Shown here piece after piece: positions 1-11,273 of a stretch of DNA of 64,000 bases. Both the position numbers and the translations under genes were made by a program. Source of the DNA: Rhinopomastus cyanomelas. Taxonomy: Eukaryota; Chordata; Aves; Bucerotiformes; Rhinopomastidae. The stretch's first letter is position 1. Every line of letters begins with the position of its first letter. The notes beneath the pieces are model-generated. The model ran no database searches. It worked only from the letters and a program-made list of their open reading frames with translations, and was not told the origin of the DNA. Location of the stretch: assembly GCA_013400115.1 (NCBI GenBank), contig VXBP01007098.1, forward strand, positions 124,001 through 188,000. The letters are read 5' to 3'.

Positions 1-1121
1 GTAGCTTTGAGTTAGGAGACTTTCAGCATGGATGGGAGCTGGGTTCATAAGTAAAGCCAGTCTTTGTCCTGAAGCACAGGTCTCCTTGAGAGGAGAGACA
101 TTGCTCTCTGAGTGGGGTTGTTCTCAAATCCACAGTAAGATGGAGAAACTAATGTTTTCACAGGCAAGCAGGACGTCGCTTCTCTGACAATCTCAGCCAC
201 AAGCACGAGGCCTGAGGAACATGACCACAAGGACACAGAAGCAGCAAGGATCCTGCCCAGGGGCTGAAGCAAAGACAGGGACAGCTGCTGGCAGCATCCT
301 CAGCAGCTGCTGGCCGTCCATGTCCACTCAGCCCCTGCCGGGTCATTCACAAGGCTACGATGTTTGTCAAAAGTTAGGGACAAAAGCAGTTTTCAGAGTC
401 AAACCTACTAAGCAATATTTTGACTTCCATCAACTCTGCTGGTTTTACTCTCTGCAGAGCTAATTACAGATCAGTTTAACCCTTCTCTTGCTCTTGTTCT
501 CCGAATCCCTCCCAGCCTTGCTGCACACCAGGCTGTAAGGTTGTACCTTACCACTGCTCTTTCCAGGAACCTCACCCTGCTAGCCTGTGGTCTGATTCCT
601 CCCTCTCTCCCCACAATGTTAACAACCAAATCAATTAAAACTTCAGCACGGCTCCTCTGAGGACCTTCCCTCTGCTCTCTGCCAGCCATAGCAGCCAACA
701 CACTGCTGGGTCACAAGCAGCCACTTGTTTGCCCTCCACATCTTCCCTGGCCATCACACCAGCCAAGTGAGATGGGAAAACTGCTCAGCGATGTGTGAGC
801 ATGGAAGGAAGTGAGAGAGAGGAGCAGTCGCTCCGAGGAGTGTGGATGCTGCACAAAATTCCAGACAACCTGCAAGGAAATGATAAAAATATTCCAAGTC
901 TGCTGGGAATTCAACTTTGGGAGTTTTCCAACAGCCACTGCTGACTGGCAGGTCCCATCACCTCTCCCTTTCTGGTCAGACCATTTGATATAACGCTGAC
1001 AGCAGCTGCCTGTCTTATAGCCTTGGTGGATGTTGTGCAGAGATGGAAAGTGCTTGGATCATTTCTTCTTCTTGGGTTGACGAGTTAAACAACATGCAGA
1101 TCCCACTTGCAGGGTGAAGAG
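1..1121. other. Unannotated unique DNA
   Basis: No gene or known repeat is visible. Reading frames are under 81 codons, overlap on both strands and match no family I recognise. Composition is mixed, with no long low-complexity run. Confidence 0.6.
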
Positions 1122-1756
1122 TCCTATTAACACCCCTCACGTGGAGTTCACTCTACTTCCACAACCAAATTCTATAGGCTGGATGTAAGAAAGACTAATG
1201 TTTCTTTAGGAAAACAAATAATTCAGAGTTGTCCCACAGTGTCTTCAAACAGAGACCTGATCTGGACCATCCTGGTAGCTCACTGATGTTTACATTTGAA
1301 CCTAGTTGCATACTCCTAACTTAATCAAGCCTGTCCAGCACTGTCAGGACTTTTTGCCACCTGGAAGAGGCCAAGACGCCAGGGCACGTTGTGCTGCATG
1401 TTGACCAGCTGGTCTAAATGGGACATTACTGGTAAGTTCAATGCTTATTGTAAATTGCTTGAATGTCTACTCAGTCTGACAGAATTCTTGTTCATGGACT
1501 TGTTCAAAAAGTAATTTGGGGGTTGGTTTTATGTTTTTGTGCTGCATTTTTGGTTGGTCTCTGGTGACAGTTTCAGTGACTATGAAGATGAAAACATCAT
1601 CTTGCAGTTTCTGTTCATATTTCAGACCAGACCACGCTGCATACTAGTGTCAGCACAGTCACTCTAAGTTTACTACTGGTAGCAGTGCAGGCTATTTCCT
1701 ACCTTGCTGAATTTAGGGGGACACGGTGGCGAAAAATCCTGACAGTGCTGGACAGT
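1122..1756 (+). repeat. First copy of a 635-bp duplicated segment
   Basis: These 635 bases recur at 2150-2784 with a constant offset of 1028. I saw one substitution (C at 1293 against A at 2321). This copy continues into unique DNA on both sides without any N, so it is probably the genuine location. The segment itself is non-coding and matches no repeat family I know. Confidence 0.95.
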
Positions 1757-2107
1757 TAGTGCCCAGATCTTGACCAGAAAATGCCATCAGGTAGGCTGGG
1801 TGATGCCCCCAGACTTCACCACGTAAACCAGAGCCTCTTAGACAAAACCCACAATGAAATGCTCAAAGTGACTTTTAGCTCGCCAGTCCCTAAGGATGCA
1901 AGATGAAGATGTAGTAGCACATTTACCTGCTAAAAGCCAGCTCTCCTTGTTGCAAATTTACAACTACCACTTCCTTCCCAGCTGAGGGACCAGTTCTCTT
2001 GCCTCTGCTCTGACTGCAGGGGGTTGCATTACTTTTCAGAGTAATATTGCTGCTATTAAAAGAATGATGGTGGGTGAAACATCAAAACACAAGAACTTCT
2101 GGCATGA
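1757..2107. other. Unannotated unique DNA
   Basis: This is the stretch between the first copy of the duplication and the broken CR1. No reading frame, RNA gene or repeat is recognisable in it. Confidence 0.55.
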
Positions 2108-2148
2108 AGGACATATTGTGTCCAGTTCTGGGACCCTCAGTTCAAGAA
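2108..2148 (+). mobile_element. CR1 retrotransposon fragment, left piece
   Basis: About 41 bases match the CR1 ORF2 C-terminal region in sense orientation, including the words GTGTCCAGTTCTGGG and CCTCAGTTCAAGAA. The match stops at the N at 2149. The rest of the same element resumes after the N at 2785, so this is the 5' part of a CR1 copy split by an assembly join. Confidence 0.75.
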
Positions 2149-2149
2149 N
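2149..2149. other. Single-N assembly join
   Basis: One N separates CR1 sequence on the left from a segment duplicated from 1122-1756 on the right. The sequence on its two sides does not belong together. Confidence 0.95.
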
Positions 2150-2784
2150 TCCTATTAACACCCCTCACGTGGAGTTCACTCTACTTCCACAACCAAATTC
2201 TATAGGCTGGATGTAAGAAAGACTAATGTTTCTTTAGGAAAACAAATAATTCAGAGTTGTCCCACAGTGTCTTCAAACAGAGACCTGATCTGGACCATCC
2301 TGGTAGCTCACTGATGTTTAAATTTGAACCTAGTTGCATACTCCTAACTTAATCAAGCCTGTCCAGCACTGTCAGGACTTTTTGCCACCTGGAAGAGGCC
2401 AAGACGCCAGGGCACGTTGTGCTGCATGTTGACCAGCTGGTCTAAATGGGACATTACTGGTAAGTTCAATGCTTATTGTAAATTGCTTGAATGTCTACTC
2501 AGTCTGACAGAATTCTTGTTCATGGACTTGTTCAAAAAGTAATTTGGGGGTTGGTTTTATGTTTTTGTGCTGCATTTTTGGTTGGTCTCTGGTGACAGTT
2601 TCAGTGACTATGAAGATGAAAACATCATCTTGCAGTTTCTGTTCATATTTCAGACCAGACCACGCTGCATACTAGTGTCAGCACAGTCACTCTAAGTTTA
2701 CTACTGGTAGCAGTGCAGGCTATTTCCTACCTTGCTGAATTTAGGGGGACACGGTGGCGAAAAATCCTGACAGTGCTGGACAGT
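2150..2784 (+). repeat. Second copy of a 635-bp segment, probable false duplication
   Basis: This is identical to 1122-1756 apart from one base seen, and it is bounded exactly by single Ns at 2149 and 2785. It sits inside what would otherwise be one continuous CR1 copy. That pattern fits an allelic or neighbouring contig wrongly used to fill a gap, not a biological duplication. Confidence 0.9.
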
Positions 2785-2785
2785 N
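2785..2785. other. Single-N assembly join
   Basis: One N marks the right end of the misplaced 635-bp segment. CR1 sequence resumes on the next base. Confidence 0.95.
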
Positions 2786-3074
2786 CTGGCTCTTCTTAGT
2801 GTTGTCTAGTGATAGGACAAGAGGCAACTGTTGCAATCTGGAACATAGGAGGTTCCATATAAATAGCAGAAGGAACTTCTTCCCCGTGAGGGTGACAGAG
2901 CACTGGAACAGGCTGCCCAGGGGAGCTGTGGAGTCTCCTTCACTGGAGACATTTAAAACCCACCTGGATGAGTCCCTGTGTGACTTGGTCTAGGTGATCC
3001 TGCTGTGTCAGGGGGATTGGACTACATGATGGTTCGAGGTCCCTTCCAATCCCTAATGTTCTGTGATTCTGTGA
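2786..3074 (+). mobile_element. CR1-J-type retrotransposon, 3' piece
   Basis: Sense-strand 3' end of a CR1. It covers the ORF2 C-terminus in broken frame (residues VTEHWNRLPRGAVESPSLE are readable), a stop, and a 3' UTR ending in GTTCTGTG and ATTCTGTG octamers. With 2108-2148 it forms one element; by comparison with other CR1 copies in this window about 190 bases between the pieces are missing, replaced by the misplaced contig. Confidence 0.92.
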
Positions 3075-4279
3075 CATAGAACTGAGGTGACAAATGATTT
3101 GGAAAGGGAAGGTGAGAAAGCAGACAGTTTCAGATACCTGGGAAGCTGACCATCAGTCACAGCTTTTTCATTCAGGTTGGACTAACTGGTAGTCATGACT
3201 GTTCTGCACTACAGTGTGTTAATTGGCTGCATGCTGCAGCACACAGCTGGAACTGCTGTCTGACATCATGAACTTCCAGCTGTTCAGATTTTCTGCACAG
3301 CCTTTATGCCATCCCCTGAGTAAATGGCAGAGGTTTCAGCACGACTTTAGCAGCCACAGAAGCCACCTTGAGCTCTCACAGGAATGCTGAAAGGAAGGAG
3401 TCTAAAAAAAAATCTCAGAAAATGTCCCTTCATGGTATTGTCTTCTGGGAAAACACTCTATTTTGGGCTGACTGGCCAATGTAAATGTCAAGGAATAAAT
3501 AGTCCTCATGGTCAGCATCTAGCCAAGAGTCATTTTCTACTTTCCACTCCTTTTCACAGATCAAATTCATTTCCTCTGGCCACCTCTATTAAAAAGTAAT
3601 GGTGTAAGTCCAGAATAACTCCATGAGTACCTACTGAGCTACACAAACATGGGACACAAGTCACAACATTGGCACGGCATTGAGAGAGCAGAGGCACACA
3701 TCCCTAACATGGTGACATCGCGTGGCCTCCAGAAGCAAATGTCTCATTTGCCCCAGCAGTGACTACTCATTTTCAGCCTGTGAGATTCACTCAGCCCTGG
3801 CTCCCGACTTCACAACCTATCTCATGCCAACACCTGCAAAAAACTGATATACCAACGTAAAGCTACTCTTCACAGTCCTCTTGGCTGGTTCAGTGGAGCT
3901 TTGTAGTGTCTCCCTCCAGAGCCATCTCTCTTTTAGAGGCTGCTGAAATGATCCCTGTCTACCTCTTCTAGCCTATAAAAACATCGAGGGTGGCAGCTTT
4001 ACATTTCCAAGGGAGAAGGACAAGCTCTTTTGGGAACCACCTCATTTGGAGTCCCTTAATTTTCCTTTGTTGTGACTGTGGGGGGAGAGAGGGGGGCAGA
4101 AAAGAGTTGCCTTCCCTTGTCATTTGCCATATTAAGTCTTAGTTGTCTTTGAGGATTTTGAACTGAGGGTTTCCTCCTCTCTTTGTGCTTCACATGTGGC
4201 TGCTTTTACATGGATCCAGTTGTGATTTGGTTCCTTTGTAAGTACTGTGTGACGCACAGAAGCCAAAAGGGGAAAGAAA
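3075..4279. other. Unannotated unique DNA
   Basis: No gene is recognised. Two runs of six G (4080-4085 and 4091-4096) are the only compositional feature. The longest frame is 71 codons and resembles nothing I know. Confidence 0.55.
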
Positions 4280-4770
4280 AAATCCCCACCCACTCTGAGA
4301 CAGTCTATTGAACTTTGTTTTCCAATTACCTAACAAATTGCTGACTAAGGACAGGATAGGGCGGTGGAAATATAAGACCTAAAGGCACTGTACATTCCTC
4401 ATCTGTAATGACCAGAAAAAGTGGGTGTTTGTTGGTGGTTTTAGCCAATTTGCAATTTATCTTGGTTTTAGCCCAAGCAGGCTTGAGACCAAGACAAACA
4501 TTCTTTGATGTAATCTAATTGTGACTAAGACCGTTTGCATAAAGGTTTTGCAGCTAGGATAGGAAAAGGAAAGAGACCTTGAAAGCATTCCAGTGGAAAA
4601 GTCATGTGCACCAAGCTTTCAGCTGCACCAATGGCGCCCAACAGCCCTTTGTTTTCCTTGCAGCTTCAATTAGTACCTGACAGCAAAGGATTTAAAGCCC
4701 CGCTGAAGTCATGTAGTCACTTATTGTTTTTCCAATCATGTTTGTACAATGATAGCCTCAGGTGAAGAAC
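4280..4770. promoter_or_regulatory. Candidate conserved non-coding (enhancer-like) element
   Basis: This stretch has no open frame of note but is dense in transcription-factor-like words. They include CCAATTACC, octamer-like TTTGCATAAA, ATTTGCAATTT, SOX-like CCCTTTGTTTTC and TTATTGTTTTT, CTTCAATTAG and CAATCATG. Its texture differs from the drifting DNA around it and resembles the deeply conserved non-coding elements of vertebrate gene deserts. Conservation itself cannot be seen from one sequence, so this is an impression. Confidence 0.3.
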
Positions 4771-6688
4771 TAATAGGAAAAATGTGCTTTCCCTTTTTCT
4801 AGTCCCATTCCCTTCCAAAAATGTGTTTAATAACCTAATTTGAAACCCAAAAGGCATTAGCCACACTCAGGTAGCCTCACGAATGAGTGAAACTGTTGGT
4901 GAGGCTGGAGAGGACAGCAAGAGGTGCTGATGTCTTGCTACGTGGGTACAAGTGGCACCTAATTTGTCTCACTACACAGAGCAATGGGTCTCACTCTTCT
5001 GAGGTTATCCAAAAGCAGTATCCATGACCCCAACCAGACTTGGCAGCGACACTTGTCTTTTAGAGACAGTGGAAGTTCTTCTTCACCATCAGCTGGAGAG
5101 GTCAAGCTCTCAGGGTGGTTAACAAAAAAACAAGCCTAAGGAAAAGCAAATGTAACAGGAAGAACAAACCTAAGAGTGGTGTGGACAACATGTAACGAAG
5201 GTGTGCATGCACCGATGTGATCCATAACCTGCTTCTGGAGATGTCCCTGTACACATCAGGAACGTCAGATTTGGATTCTGGTTCTCCTTTGCCATCCAAC
5301 CTATCTTGTCTAACTTACCTCAGTGTTAACTCTAATGAAAGTTGGACCAAAGTATGTTTTCTCCTGTCACAGGGCTGAGAACATGGCAGCTCATCACCGT
5401 TCTTGTCGCAGTAACACCTTTGATGCAGTAATCCGTTATGGTTTGCTTTCCAACACAGACTCCCTCAAGTTCCCATTAGGACTGTGGCTAGTACAGTCCA
5501 ACAAGCCATGGGTGTTCTAGGCACTGTAATGCAGCTCTTAAATTGGCACGAGGATTTACCAGCTGTAAAACTTACCTGGCACAAAACCTGCTCCTTTGAC
5601 CTTTGTACTCAGCAGTAATATAACCATGGGGTGATGTCTCGCCCTCCTGCCAAAACACCCCTTTTCCCAGGCCTTTCCTTGTGACAGCAGCAGTGACATC
5701 CCCAGGAAAGCATCTCTACGCGCCGATTACCGCAGCATGCTTGCAAAATTAAATTAAAGACTTGGCAATATAAAAAATATTAACAATTTATAACTAATCC
5801 GAGCTATTTATAAGGAGGCTGCTCTGCAATGAACAGGTGCTGTTCTGCCTACAGGACAAAGAAGACCTCTTAACTAGACTGCTAAATTTTACATTCGCAT
5901 CTACAGCAAGAGATTTGAGTCTTATAAGGTGCCTTTCTTCTTCTAATGTCTTCCATATCCTAAGTAACAGTGTGATTTTGGATTTCATTCAGAAATTAAT
6001 TCTCCTTACCTTCCTCATTGAGATCTACAGAGAGACAAATTACTCTCCCACAAAGTGGCTTGTTAACCAGATGGCAGGACAAGAAAGGGGGTGTAACAGG
6101 ATATTGAGATCTCCATGTTCATGTTCCTGAGGCTTTGTGAAATAAGCCTGTCATAGCTTCAGAGATTAGTTCAGGAGAATTTCTCTGGAGGTCAGTAGAT
6201 GGCTAATACGTGTCCTCTAGGTCAACCAAAGTGAGCCTGAGAGGGAGTATCTTAAGAGCACCGAACACACAACCCAAAAGAAACTTGAGTCTAATTAAGT
6301 CCAAGGGGTTTTCTAGATGTTGCCCTTCATGTAACAGTCTCAGCAAATTCTGAAAAGCTGTTGGTTTTGGGAATAATGCCTGTATAGATTGATGCTGCTG
6401 ATCAATAAGAGCCGTTATTTACGGTGAAAATCGCCCAGCTCCTGGGTCTAAAGGCTTCTTTGGGACTGAAAGCTTTCTGTACAGAAAGTTGTTGGGAAAC
6501 AAGGGACTGGTGTGTTACTGTAAAGGATAGGTTGTAAAAGGGATGCTTAAAGGGGGCCCAATATGGTTTGGCTGGCGGCCAAGGTCTTGCATAACAGGAT
6601 GCCTCATAAAAGAAAGGCTTAGAGGGGTATGGTTAAAAGACAGACGTTTCTTTTGAGCAGAGATGTGCCAACGGGAGGATCACTGACA
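4771..6688. other. Unannotated DNA with an AT-rich core
   Basis: No gene is recognised. A strongly AT-rich patch lies near 5740-5815, with AAATTAAATTAAAG and TATAAAAAATATTAAC. A 97-codon plus-strand frame at 5837-6130 overlaps a minus-strand frame and has no recognisable domain. Confidence 0.5.
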
Positions 6689-6857
6689 AATCTTTGTTCA
6701 CTATTGTGGGTGCATATAATTAAAAAATGTTGGTGTTTGCAGCCGTTCCCAGATGATGTTGACTAGTTTAGAGAATCTTTGTTCACTAGTGTGGGTGCAT
6801 GACACCGAAAACGTTGGCGCTTGCAGCCGTTCCCAGATGACATGGACTGGTTTAGAG
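6689..6857. repeat. Tandem duplication, two ~84-bp units
   Basis: Unit 1 is 6689-6773 and unit 2 is 6774-6857. Each begins AATCTTTGTTCACTA, carries GTGGGTGCAT and GCAGCCGTTCCCAGATGA, and ends TTTAGAG. They differ at roughly 15 positions, so the duplication is not recent. It could be an internal repeat of a divergent LTR or other mobile element, but no LTR ends or target duplications could be shown. Confidence 0.9.
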
Positions 6858-7292
6858 AATCGCGGTTAAAACAACCCCAAACCCACCACACCAGATGCAG
6901 TTGCAGTTCAGCCAGAGGTATTTTTCTGTAGGTGAGCTGGTCAGATTTTAATGTCCTTCAAGGAGTAGAAGTAGGAATAACCCTTAATCTTGTGACCAGG
7001 ATTGCAGCAAAGAGACAGGATTGAAACTCTCACAAGTGTCTCACAAAGTCACAGGGCACCATGATATCCAGCCCCAAGTACCCAGAAAGTCATTCAAGGG
7101 AAGACATTTACATCAAACAGGCCAGCCAGGAAACTGCTAGGTTGGTTGTAGAGTCTCCTTGAAAGCTAGAGAAAACCCTCTTCGTAATGACAAGAGAGGA
7201 CCTTTGTGCTCCAGCCTAATTGCCTAGCAAGTGTTTGCATTTTCCTGCTTTACGTTAGTAGTCTATTAGAACAAACTGTGTAAAACCACTTT

Positions 7293-7364
7293 TAGGTGAT
7301 CCTGCTCTGGCAGGGGGATTGGACTAGATGATCTTTCAAGGTCCCTTCCAAACCTTAATGTTCT
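7293..7364 (+). mobile_element. CR1-J-type fragment, 3' UTR only
   Basis: Sense-strand remnant of the CR1 3' UTR (GGTGATCCTGCTCTGGCAG to CCTTAATGTTCTC). It is heavily 5'-truncated and lacks most of the terminal octamers. Confidence 0.85.
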
Positions 7365-7674
7365 CATCGCCATTTCTAGACTTGGTGTTGTGCTCCAGCA
7401 ACCACCCAACACAATTGTGACAACTACTAGCCACAGCATCAGGGCTAAGGAACTAAAGGGCAACATGCAGTGGAAATGTTAATAAAATCTCTTTCTGATT
7501 ATTTCTACTGCTGGCGCTAGTGGAATATATTCAGGCTTCCAACAACATCTTAGAGGAAAAAGTCCTCTGCCAAAGCCCTGCCCAGCTCTTTTCGGGAGCT
7601 CTAGAACCAAGATAAAACACCCCTATATAAGAGCCGTGGTACAAGCTGCTTCCCAAGCACTGCAAACCTTTAGG

Positions 7675-7725
7675 ACAGAATCATTCAGGTTGGAAAAGAC
7701 CCTGGGGATCACCGAGTCCAATACA
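7675..7725 (-). mobile_element. Old CR1 3' end fragment
   Basis: Antisense copy of a CR1 terminus carrying AGAATCATTCAGGTTGGAAAA and GATCACCGAGTCCAA. The GGTTGGAAAAGACC motif marks an older subfamily than the abundant CR1-J-type copies here. Only about 50 bases remain. Confidence 0.75.
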
Positions 7726-8784
7726 TGCTTTGCTACATCCAGCTGGAAAACACCTACACCTGGCTTTCCAGAATAGATTTGGTCATCTTTCCTCTGATCT
7801 CTCCTGCTGGAGTAGAGGAGCTAGAGCTGATGACAGTAGTCCATGACAACACCGATGGGGTAGCCTTGCTGTTAGTTTTTGCTAATAGCCATAATGGAAA
7901 TGCAATCAGCCTCAGCCCTCTGTACAGATTCCTGTTCCTTGAGTTTTAGAGACAGATGAGAAAGATGGCACAACTGGGATTTTTCACTCGGATCACAACT
8001 CAAACCTCAGCAGCTGTTTCTATTAAAAAGATGATTGGCTTAAAAGAAGAATAAAATATGCTGTGTGGTGCATCCAGCTGGGGAAGGACAGATGTTCCTG
8101 AGAAGAGCAACCCCAACAGCAGATGTACCTACGGTCAGCTCCTGGGCTGTGCCTCCCACTGCTGTGGGAACCCTCTGCTCCCTCCAAACTACTCAGCCTT
8201 CCTTGACATCTCTCTTAGAGGAGCAAGTTAAAAACTCATCAGTGTTGTGTTTGCTTTAGCTCTCTGAGGAGAAATCAGCTGCAAGCCTCAGAAGTAATCA
8301 TCACCACACACACGCGGTGTTCCTCGTTGGCACAGTTCTTCTGCAAGTGAGCGTAACGTGACGGCAGAGCCAGAGCACCTCCACAGCAATTCTTAGACTA
8401 GTTTTGTAACCATAAACTAAAAGTGGATGTTTTTTCAGCATCCTGCTCCATGTTGAGAACAAGACAACTATGCTGTCTTGGTCAAAGACATGTCCCTCAC
8501 TTTTCTGTGTGTATTTCTGCTGGTGCAGTGCATTGAAAGAGAGAAAAGATAGAGCTGCAGCTTCAGTTTGCTGGGGTGTTGCAAAGAAGCAGGAAGAAAT
8601 CAGGTGGGTTATTGCCCTCTTATGCCCATTTGATGCTCTGGTTCTGGTTCTGGAAGCAGAAAAGAGTCCTTTGAACTTGAGGAAGGAATGGTGGCTTTTA
8701 GGTAGAGTAAATCAATACTATAAAAGTGTTGAAAAATCCTCTCCAGAAAATGAGCATCCAAGAATAACATGAACCCTATATTGG
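7726..8784. other. Unannotated unique DNA
   Basis: No recognisable gene or repeat is present. Frames of 64 to 100 codons occur on the plus strand (the longest at 8470-8772) but have no known motif. Confidence 0.5.
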
Positions 8785-8965
8785 TCAGGCACTGGAATGG
8801 GCTTCCCAGGGAGGTGGCTGAGTTGCCATCACTGGATGTGTTTGAAGATCATTTGGGTGAGGTGTTGAGGGATGTGATTTAGGGGTGAACTTGTAAGGTA
8901 GGGCAGATGGCTGGACTCGATGATCCTAGGGCTGTTTTCCAATGAGAGTGATTCTGTATAATTCT
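8785..8965 (+). mobile_element. Old CR1 3' end
   Basis: Sense-strand CR1 remnant reading CACTGGAATGGGCTTCCCAG, then GGTGGCTGAGT, then GGCTGGACTCGATGATCCT, with a decayed ATTCTGTATAATTCT tail. It is an older subfamily, clearly diverged and without an intact frame. Confidence 0.85.
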
Positions 8966-9030
8966 AAGTGCTTTCTTATTTATCACCTGTTTGTTTAACT
9001 ATGGAAATGTTTATATAAACCAATAACAAT

Positions 9031-9202
9031 CAACAGGCTGCCATGGGGGGTTGTGGAATCTCCTTCACTGGAGAAGTTTAAAACCAACCTGGATGTGTTC
9101 CTGTGGGACTTGGTCTAGGTGATCCTGCTGTGGCAGGGGGATTGGACCAGATGATGGTTCGAGGTCCCTTCCAGTCCCTAATGATTCTATGATTGTATGA
9201 TA
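9031..9202 (+). mobile_element. CR1-J-type 3' end
   Basis: Sense-strand copy starting in the ORF2 C-terminus and running through the stop and 3' UTR to an ATTCTATGATTGTATG tail. About 170 bases remain, so it is strongly 5'-truncated as usual for CR1. It belongs to the ATTCTATG-tail group. Confidence 0.92.
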
Positions 9203-11193
9203 TATAGAAAGTAATAAAAGAAATAGCAGAAGCAGTTATGGCACAGAATGCAAACCATGCCTTCCACACAATGCTTCTCCAAAACAGCGTGCTCCCATGC
9301 TTTGGCTTGTGGCTCGTGATAGTGTTTTAGTGAGCAGCCAAACCTGTGATAAACTGCTGGATGAAGCGACAGTGTGTGACAGACAGAAAGGGTTCACTTG
9401 GCCACTGCAGCGAGAAGAAAGCACACGAGCTGCCGAGTCAGATCTGACAGAACACTAGGGAGCCAGAGAGCCTCCAACAAACATTTTCAGACCCAGCTAT
9501 GAGTTCTTTTTGGTTAGACATCTGAACACAAATCTAAACCAGGCCTGGATTCACACACTGTAATTACCAGCCCTGTGGAAAGTAATTGCACACTGCAATT
9601 ACCCCACCTTTAATACAACACAGCCTGAAGCTGATCTCACTGATGTCTCACTTCACTGAATGCAATAGATTCGAACCCCAGATTAAAAAACCCCAAACAA
9701 ACAACAACACAAAAAGCAAAAGTGGAACCTTAAACAAGCAACAAGATGAGAGGGAGAGATCCCCACTGGAGTTTTTGTCAGTGCAGTCAGAGATTCAAAA
9801 GTTATCACCCAATATATCAGCCAATGTTTTGATGTGGGCAGGCTGTTGCACACCACCAGTTTCACTCCACCAGAGATAATAAACACCAAATCAAACCAAA
9901 ACGTGCCCCAGCACAAAACGTAACTGACATTCCAGCACCACCGAGCACTTCTTTTGTTCTCCTTCGCATGCACCTATTGCTGTGCACTTTGGGAGGCACC
10001 CGCAGCGTGTGCTAGCAGGAGTCAGACAGGTCAGCCTCTGCGAAGTCAAGATAAAGCTGCATGCCTTGGGAAAAAAAAAGACAGATCTGGAGACCAGGCT
10101 TGAGATAAACAGCCATCTGAAAAGAGCAGATTTGCCTGACGTTGTTGTGTCCAGTAAATCATAACAAAACTTCGGGGCACTGGAGAAAAGCCAGGGATTG
10201 GTGACTTCCATTATTGTTCCACTGGCACGTTTTGGAAAGGTAAAGCTAATAGCACTGTTCAACTAGTAGCAACTAATTCTTAACTCATGGCTGCCCAAAG
10301 TTATCCTGCTCCAGAACACAAGGTCCTCACTCTACAGATTTGCTGAGAATGCAGCCTGCTGGCTGTACTGAGGGAAAAGGGAGCTGGGAAGGCAACATGC
10401 ACCTGCCTGGGCTGCATTTAAAACTCACTCTTCTTTTGTTTTTCCTGTAGTGAAGTGATGCTTGTCCAAGATTTCTTTTCTTTTATGAATATAAATAATG
10501 CTGCAAAGAAAGCTGAACAGCCAGACAGCTTCACAGCCATATTTCAGATTCCTTTCTGTTTTGGGGCTGTATTTCCCAAACGTCTTTTCTCCAACGTGCA
10601 TTTGTGGAGCACAGGCAAAACGTGCAGCGGTGCATGTGAAGCCGTGAGCACGTGTGCAAGAGAGAAGGGCGAGCTGCAGTGATGTACAGTACTGCTTTCT
10701 GGGACAGAGGAGATGAAGCCTGCCTGTGGCTTCTGGCTGGTTAGTTGGTTTATTTGCAGATATCGAACAGCCTGGAGTGTGAACAGCTGCCAGCACTTGG
10801 TGCATGTGTGGGGATCGTGGAATGCAGAGCCTTAGACATGAGCAATGTGTGGAAGACCTCCAACTGGTCTCTTCTGCTCTTCTGAGAAACAAGCCACTCT
10901 CAGTGCAACCACCTCCGAGGAGTAACCTCACAAAAAGTGAACCAAGGCATCTACTGGTGTTTGTGGGTGTCCTGCCACAGACAGTCACCTACTCTGAAGG
11001 ATTCAGACTGCTCACATAACACTGCCTACCGTGCTAATGAGGTGGGACATCTTTGGTGGGACCTCTGCATCTCTGACCAAGTTACCCCCCATGGTTAGAT
11101 GTACCTTTCCCACTGCCAACATCAGAGAAGAAAACTCTTCTTCTGAACACATTGCGTAACGGGAAAAGGAAGAGTGACTAATTCTGGAGTGAG
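9203..11193. other. Unannotated unique DNA
   Basis: No gene is established. A minus-strand frame of 187 codons (10425-10988) is the longest in the window but has no recognisable domain and overlaps plus-strand frames. A pyrimidine tract ending CTGTAG at 10450 resembles a splice acceptor on the plus strand, but no exon downstream could be recognised. An A-rich stretch lies at 9685-9722. Confidence 0.5.
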
Positions 11194-11273
11194 TATCTAA
11201 ACTCCTCAGGAGCAGACTGTAAATAGGTCTAGTAGGTTTGTATCCAAACTCCTTGGGGGCAGACTGTAAATAT
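11194..11273. repeat. Short imperfect tandem duplication, 47-bp period
   Basis: TATCTAAACTCCTCAGGAGC at 11194 recurs as TATCCAAACTCCTTGGGGGC at 11241. Both are followed by AGACTGTAAATA. It is an old local duplication with no coding implication. Confidence 0.85.

Noticed and set aside
1122..2784. Biological segmental duplication
   Set aside because: Single Ns exactly at the copy ends, inside a split CR1, point to an assembly error.
6480..6900. Retroviral LTR
   Set aside because: A TGTTGGGAAAC start and internal repeats were suggestive, but no matching end, target duplication, primer site or second LTR could be found.
10420..10680. Pyrimidine tract ending CTGTAG followed by an open plus-strand frame
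   Set aside because: It resembles a splice acceptor, but no donor, homology or second exon supports it.
10425..10988. 187-codon minus-strand frame
   Set aside because: It is the longest frame in the window but overlaps open plus-strand frames and has no recognisable domain. One frame of this size by chance in 64 kb scanned six ways is not surprising.
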